This document shows, piece after piece, positions 58,037-64,000 of a stretch of DNA of 64,000 nt. The stretch spans positions 1-64,000 of the forward strand of contig JADFUC010002309.1 of the NCBI GenBank assembly GCA_019722365.1, in the 5' to 3' direction. Numbering within the stretch: the first letter of the stretch is position 1; every line of letters begins with the position of its first letter. The notes under the pieces are model-generated. The model was not told where the DNA came from, ran no database searches, and saw only the letters and a list, made by a program, of their open reading frames with translations. This DNA is from Lithospermum erythrorhizon (taxonomy: Eukaryota; Streptophyta; Magnoliopsida; Boraginales; Boraginaceae). The position numbers and the translations under genes were made by a program.

Positions 58037-60515
58037 TGAAATAACCCGTCGCTGTTTAAGCAATTAAATTATATTATATATCGGTTAGTGGTGGGACCGG
58101 AAGTATTAATAATTTGAATTAATTAGATATCTGCGAGACTAGTGATAAGTAGTAATTTATGTCTCGGGGAATACTTAGCATTTGAAATCGTTTTCATTAA
58201 AGTTTTATGTAGAAAGTGGAGAAATAAAGCCCATGACAAACGGGGCTTAACTTTTTACTAAATATCTACCACCGACTCTCCTTTCCTATTCATAAATCAT
58301 CCAAAACTTACCAAAGCCCTTTTCCCACTAAGTGTTTGCCAGGAGTTTCATCGTTCACACGCCCGTGAAATTTTTCTTCATTCTTCCGTTCACTTTGTGG
58401 ATCGAGACACAAAAGTTGGTTTCATGTTCTCTCGTCATCCTCACCACGTCAGGCAGAAAAGGGTTGAATCTTGGTGGATATTTCCTGAAGTTATGGGAAG
58501 TTTGGCCGTTTATGATTTTGAATTTTGAGAGTTTTAAATGGTATAGAGATGCAAATACAGCTTGGATATGTGGTTAGGAGTGATGATAATCGATTTTTGG
58601 GGTTGAAATGTGTTGAATCTGTAAGTTATTTATCGAGTTGACCTTTTCCAAATTTCCTTAAATTGTATTATGATGTTATGATACCTTAATATAGTTGTTT
58701 TGAAGTATAAGTTGTGATTTTGATGTTGATTGGAAGAGAGTATGTTGAGGGTAGGATTTTGTATGTTGATTAATATTTGGGTTTTGATTAAAGGTTGTTA
58801 GAAATGGATTAATTAGTTGGGGGAATTAATTGTTTGATTGATTAGAAATTGTTTAGAGTGTTGGGGTAATTAGGGATTTTGTCGTTTATTAGTCGTTTAA
58901 ATGCGGCGTAGTAATATTTTCCACCTAGGTTGTTAAGTTGATAATTAAATATTGTTACGAGTTGGAAAATAAAAACTAAACGTGTTAAAGTTAAGTTGAA
59001 ACCTTAAGTTGAGTAGTCGTTGACCTAAACCTCTAAAATGGAGATTGTTAAGTGGAAACTACGGGTGGGAATAAGATTGTAGTAAGTAGTAATTGTATTT
59101 TTAGGATGTTTGATTAGGCGTGGAGGCGAGGAAGCTAGCGCTGGATTGATTAGGCGAGGCGTTCATATTGTTAAGCGAAAGGTGATGTTACCTACAGCAG
59201 TGTAGAGCCAATTTACTTTCACAAAACTGAATGTCTTGAATTTGATGATAATTGTGAACATATTTATCTATATATGCTGTGTTGATTGTTTGTGTATCAT
59301 TGAGTTGATTTCAGTGTGTTGACTTTTGAAGTCGGGATGTTTTGTTGGTTGGATTGACATTAGATAGGTTGTTTATGGGTTGTTGACCTATTATGAGTTG
59401 TATTACCGGTTTAGTATTACTGTACTTCGGTATAAAGTGTGGCCTTGGCCTTCGGTATGAGTGTGATGTAGTGGCCTTGCCGGTATGAGTGTGATGTATT
59501 TGCCTAGATTCTGAGTGTGATGTTTAGCTTAAAGCCGGGCATAAAGTTGCTTAAGTAATAGGTTGAGGTTGATTACAGGCCTTGGTTGTAGAAATCCGGT
59601 TCATGTTGAGTTGATTGCATTGTTAGATTGATTAGGTTGAATTGATTGAGTTGTTAGTTAGTCATGTGAGTTGATTGAGTTGTTGAGTTGATTGAGTTGA
59701 GTTGATTGAGTTGTTGAGTTGATATTTATTGAGTTGATTGAGATGTTTTAGTATGTCGGATTGACTAGTACTAGTGTTGTTAGTAAAGTTATGGTGCTTA
59801 TTTGAGCCGTGTTACCTTGTTTCTTTGAGATGCATGATTATGGTTGTATGTTCTTTATTTGCATGTTAGTTGATTGGGCTATAATTTATGATAATTGGCA
59901 ATGTCGTTGATAGTATACTTTTATGATGCCCGGCATGATTATGAACTGGCTTCAATGATATTCCCAATTTTTAGTAAAAAACAAATATATCTATGTTTCT
60001 GCTTAATTAAGCAATTTATTATGTTTGCTCTTAGTGGGTGTGGGTTATTCCTGGCTTGAGATAGAATCTTACTAAACTGTGAGCTTACATACATTAATTT
60101 ATGGGCGACATTTTTTATTTGTGGCGGGTTCACGAAGTGGTGCATCGGCGATTACGTTCGTGTGATCGGGTTTGAGGTGCTTAGGGAGAGACGGGTGGCC
60201 GTAGATCTCATGATCTTTCTTTTTGTTGTTTTAGGCGGTAGTTTGGAATCTATATTGTTGTATTTTGGTTGACTATATGTGGTTAATCATTTAGTATTTT
60301 GATAGTTGTTGTATATATGGGTTTTGTGCGGTTAGGAAATACCACAATGGATTATTTCTTTAAGCATTCTTACCGGATGTATGTTATGTTAATGGGTTAT
60401 GTAAGAACATGTGTATCTTTTTCAATTAATTAAATCAATGCGATTTGGTGACTACGGTGTCGAGGAATTGGATGATTCTAAGCTCGGGCGGCCGACCTAG
60501 AGCGTTAAACTAGAA
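58037..60515 (+). repeat. 3' LTR of Gypsy element B
   Basis: It starts tgaaataacccgtcg after a 'attagataggtaga' tract and aligns with 50793-53308. The end is set where similarity with the 5' LTR ceases (about 60515); the final bases are diverged. Confidence 0.75.
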
Positions 60516-60800
60516 TTATCTGAGGTAGAGTGTGCTTTTCTCGAGGTGAGTACAAATCTAATCACGTGAGTCTGTCTCGCGTGTCTTTCTATATAATATA
60601 TTTACATGTTTTGATATGTGTTGACAAAGGATTATATTGGTTTTTGTATATTGAGCCACATAGATTGTTGTTGTATGTCATTGTTGTAGTGTTTTGTGAT
60701 TATTATGATCGTGGTGTGTGATTGTGTTGCGTGTGGCTGTGTATTGTTTGTTGTTGTGTGTGTATTCTTTTGCAGGTTGATTTGGGTAGAGTGAGACTAT

Positions 60801-60921
60801 GATATATATACATTGATGGGTTGTCTCGATCGGAGGTTGTGATATGCATATTGGTGGGTTGCCCGATGTTCGGGAGGTTGTGATATGCATATTGGTGGGT
60901 TGCCCCAGTCGGGAGGTTGTG
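60801..60921 (+). repeat. Tandem repeat, three units of about 40 bp
   Basis: Units read 'gatatgcatattggtgggtt' followed by a variable 'gcccga..tcgggaggttgt'. The reverse array is at 15830-15975. Confidence 0.85.
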
Positions 60922-61552
60922 ATATATATATATATATATGTTGGTAGATGATGTGATCTGCATATTGATGGGTGATATGCAAATGGATGTTTAAGGGTGA
61001 TTGTGTTTTGGAGGATTCTTTTTTATGATTATATTTATTTTGCTTTAGTAATATTTGACTATGAAAATTGTTGGTGCTTATGAATCACAGTATGGAGTAT
61101 TATGTTTTTATCTCGGGGTGAGGTTACCCTTTTTACTTATATTATTGATTATACATATACTCTTATATATAAGAGTATGATATATATGTTTTGAGGATAT
61201 CATTAGTGGTATTGTTCACTAACCCATGGCTGTCCACTTCATTATGGTGGCGTTTAAATGCAGGGTTGATAGTTAATCTTTGGAGTTAGTAAGTGGCGTG
61301 GAGCCGAGTTGTTGGATAAGATCGTAAATGAGTCATTGTGGGTAGAATTCCTCAGCAATCCGCCCGTCTATTGATTTCTTTTGTCGTGTCCTCAAAATAT
61401 ATATGATATTTTATTTTTGAGGAGTCATGTTAGACCATACTATTACTTACTATGATGTGTTTGGTGATTATGTGGGTGCAGGTGATTTATATATATGTTT
61501 GGATGATGTATTTTAGCGGTGTATTACTAGTTCACCCCGATGGATTGAAGTA

Positions 61553-61553
<1 letters not shown>

Positions 61554-61630
<77 letters not shown>
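61554..61630. repeat. (ATT)n microsatellite, about 26 units
   Basis: Uninterrupted trinucleotide run of about 77 bp inside repeat block F. The plus-strand poly-Ile frame across it is an artefact. A perfect run of this length is likely recent and variable. Confidence 0.98.
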
Positions 61631-61740
61631 CAATTGAAGTCTTTTTAGGTTGTCATCCATCGATTGGTGACTGCGGTGTTCGGGAGGCGTGAGGATATCT
61701 AACCACTATTTGCGCCTATGATTGTGCTACGACTCCGTGC

Positions 61741-64000
61741 TTATGAAAAGATGGTGTCCGCAACTTTCAACTACAAATTAAGGATCCCCAAATAAAGGGA
61801 GTGACTGAAAGCTCAATGAACTCAATTTATATAGCAAGCATAACTAATCATATATGCCTTATGTAAACATATAGTCTCAATAATTTAAAAAAGATCCACA
61901 CCTCTCAAATAATCCAGATATTGATAATATTCGATAATCTAATCATATCAAATAATCCAATGAATAAATTCTCACACACAGTGTGCTGTGATATATCACT
62001 CAAATGCGATAACTACTTGACCCTCTATTAGAGTCTACTCCACTCTAATAAGTCCTCCCTATCCTTTCGTTGCTTACACTCAGGCGAGGACAAAATAATT
62101 CTTTAGATTCTTACCTCGGAAATAGCTTGAGAACAAAATAGTATAAAATGAATTACCCTTTGCTTACTCCAGCAAGCGAGGAAAACTAACTCAACTGCGG
62201 GAGAGTACATTGCTGAGAATAGACTTCAACAGCAAATCACATGACAATCATCATATCATCATATATCCATGACCCCAGAACACAATTGATCATATAACAA
62301 TACTTTCAGCATTCATGATCCAAATATACTATCACATATATAACTCATTTAGTAAAAACTATTTAATTATATATATACAATATATATAGAAGGTTATGTC
62401 ACATGATATAAATTCTCACCTCAAGCCAAGCCAAATATCAACAACTTTTACTACTTGGAAGGCTACCTGAAGCAAGCGCCCGATATCCTTTAAAGAACAT
62501 AATAATAACAATTATTAACGTGCTAACTAACAACCTTCAGATTTGTAAACTACTCTTGAACTTATGCAATTTCATCCCATTTTACAATATACTATTATAC
62601 CCATTTACTTTTGTCTATATCCAAACTATAATAGTTATATCAAGAATCTAAATTGAATACTCTTGTCCAAAATATATTACATAGTTAAACTAAATTAACA
62701 TATGAATTTATAATTTTGATTTATGTATATTATTAATGTCAATTTACAACTTAGCCAACAGAACTAATTAGAAATTGTAGCCCTATAATCAACATGCCCA
62801 TGTTTAAACCATTAAATATGAACTCTAAATGCTCATTCTTGAGATAAATTTAGCTAACTAAATTAACTTGGCATAGTTATAAAACTAGTTATATAACCAA
62901 TAAAATGATATAGTTATACATTTTCCTTCTTGAAACTTGATAGAAACATTAGGATTTTGATTTCAGAGGAGAATCATATCAAAAGGAAAGCAATTTTTTA
63001 GGAAAGAAGAGGGAAGGGAGTTCGATATAAATGGAGATGAAAATTTTTATATAAATGAGTTGCTTAGCCTAGAAGTAAGATAAGCAAGCAGTGACACTTA
63101 AGCAAGTAGGAGTTGTCAGGAGCACGGTGTCGTTTCCTTTGTTAGGTAGGAGAGAAAATGAGTAGTACTTAGGTATACCTTGTCTAGTTCGAGAGTTTGT
63201 TTTGGGTGGCTTGATATTCAATTATTACTTGAATCATAAAAATTCGGGTTATTTAGGTTAATTATCGATTTGGTCTTAGTCTCTCAAATAATTGGGATAA
63301 AAATTACATTTTAGTTTCTAGATAGTTACAGGTTGAATTTTTCAATAAAAGTGACCTGATAGTTACAATATAATTCCAGCTAACGGAAACGTTAAGTTCA
63401 TATGAAAAAATTATGGGTAGTTTTGGTAGGGGTTCGATTGGATTTGGTTTTTAATCGAAGCAGTCCGGTCCGCCGGTTTTCGGATATAAAACCGGCTGAG
63501 GACGGATCTGGTTTCTTTTAAATATAAAGCTGAAGTACTGGATCGGATCGGTCCGGCTGAATAAAAAGCTTGTCGGTCGATATTTTATAATATACTAAAT
63601 TAGTCTAACTAAACTAAACCTAACTATTACTGCCCTTATTCGGCCACTTACCTCCCCCCGTTAGCTCCACAAGTCATGACCGGGGCTCGAGGCCTCGATT
63701 CCTCAACTTCCTTTGTTCCTCGATTCAGCTATTTCTGCTGGTCCTCCCCCTCAGCCCCGGATTGGTATATTACTATATTTCATATTTTCATTTAAATTTT
63801 TAATTAACAAAGTTTATAGTATTGATTAAGTTTAAATTTATCGTATTCATATTTCATAGTGAAATATTTAATAGACTTTCTCCTAAGAAATATTATGTGA
63901 AGCCATTTTCCAAAAGCATTTTTAGGTGAATTTATACACCAACCGTTCCAATTTATTTGATCATATAGAAAAAAATTTCTTTTCTTTTTAATTGATCCTA
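61741..64000. other. AT-rich DNA, no gene recognised
   Basis: No reading frame of note on either strand. 62490-62950 is extremely AT-rich. A patch at 63420-63580 has repeated 'cggtccg' and 'ccggt' words ('cggatcggatcggtccgg'), typical of degraded plant DNA transposons, but I find no terminal repeats. 62000-62460 carries 'actcaggcgaggac' and 'ccagcaagcgagg' words of unknown origin. Confidence 0.4.

Larger units (their letters stand above)
50793..60515 (+). mobile_element. Full-length Gypsy element B (Del/Tekay-like chromovirus)
   Basis: A 9.7 kb element with two long LTRs, a primer binding site, and gag, protease, RT, RNase H and integrase in Gypsy order. Motifs include FIDDILIYS in RT, an integrase zinc-binding CLVCQQVK, and a GPF (YIGPFEIL) module. 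The C-terminal tail of integrase resembles Del/Tekay chromodomain-bearing elements. Its 5' LTR starts exactly where the minus-strand element D is truncated, so B or an ancestor appears to have inserted there. All frames carry stops and indels. No target-site duplication could be confirmed. Confidence 0.8.
60516..61740 (+). repeat. Repeat block type 2 (Gypsy LTR-like end F)
   Basis: It follows LTR B directly and matches the reverse of 15080-16049 in order. Its end (61650-61735) has 'ccatcgattggtgactgcgg' and 'gtgctacgactcc', the same LTR-end words as D in reverse (47873-47930). It is thus probably the 3' part of an LTR whose start is missing. Antisense His/Pro/Gln-rich frames around 60680-60980 are repeat artefacts. 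Confidence 0.55.

Noticed and set aside
61452..61637. Plus-strand frame ending in a poly-Ile run
   Set aside because: Created by the ATT microsatellite.
1..64000. tRNA, rRNA, snoRNA or microRNA genes
   Set aside because: No cloverleaf with A and B boxes, rRNA segment or convincing long hairpin was recognised by eye. A dedicated covariance-model scan would be needed to exclude them.

Overview
The window is nuclear DNA of a flowering plant, most likely a eudicot. It is AT-rich, has one intron-containing plant gene, and is otherwise packed with decayed LTR retrotransposons of typical plant Copia and Gypsy lineages. No bacterial, organellar or viral gene organisation is visible. The species cannot be named from the sequence alone.

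The only intact cellular gene is a seven-exon, minus-strand cyclic nucleotide-gated channel gene (22013-27415). Its spliced product of 692 residues matches the CNGC4 (HLM1/DND2) type by its GNL selectivity filter, cyclic-nucleotide-binding domain and IQ motif. All six introns have GT-AG borders and the exon phases join without a break. A truncated copy of its exon 2 and intron 2 lies 3.4 kb downstream (20404-20948), wedged between pieces of a Gypsy element.

Left part (1-21475): unassigned DNA; a long minus-strand Gypsy LTR-like block (1834-5437); a minus-strand reverse-transcriptase relic of the Tat/Retand type (about 5510-6290); a plus-strand SIRE-like Copia element (6324-14867) with gag, protease, integrase, RT and RNase H relics; then a minus-strand Gypsy composite (15080-20395: repeat block, LTR, integrase, RNase H, half an RT), followed by the CNGC4 fragment and a second copy of the LTR start.

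Right part (27416-64000): AT-rich DNA with a minisatellite of about 72 bp units; a structurally complete minus-strand SIRE-like Copia element (30257-39352, LTRs of about 0.8 kb) inserted in a tandem repeat that survives on both sides; a truncated plus-strand Gypsy element A (42221-47112); a minus-strand Gypsy LTR plus integrase tail D (47873-50792), cut by a full-length plus-strand Gypsy element B (50793-60515, LTRs of about 2.5 kb); another repeat block with a long ATT microsatellite; and unassigned AT-rich DNA to the end.

None of the retroelement reading frames is intact, so the transposons look inactive. The picture is one conserved immunity/ion-channel gene in a dense, nested repeat landscape. 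I did not find a convincing new biological system. The most interesting items are the CNGC4 fragment inside Gypsy debris, the Copia insertion into a tandem repeat, and a composite repeat junction shared by two distant loci.
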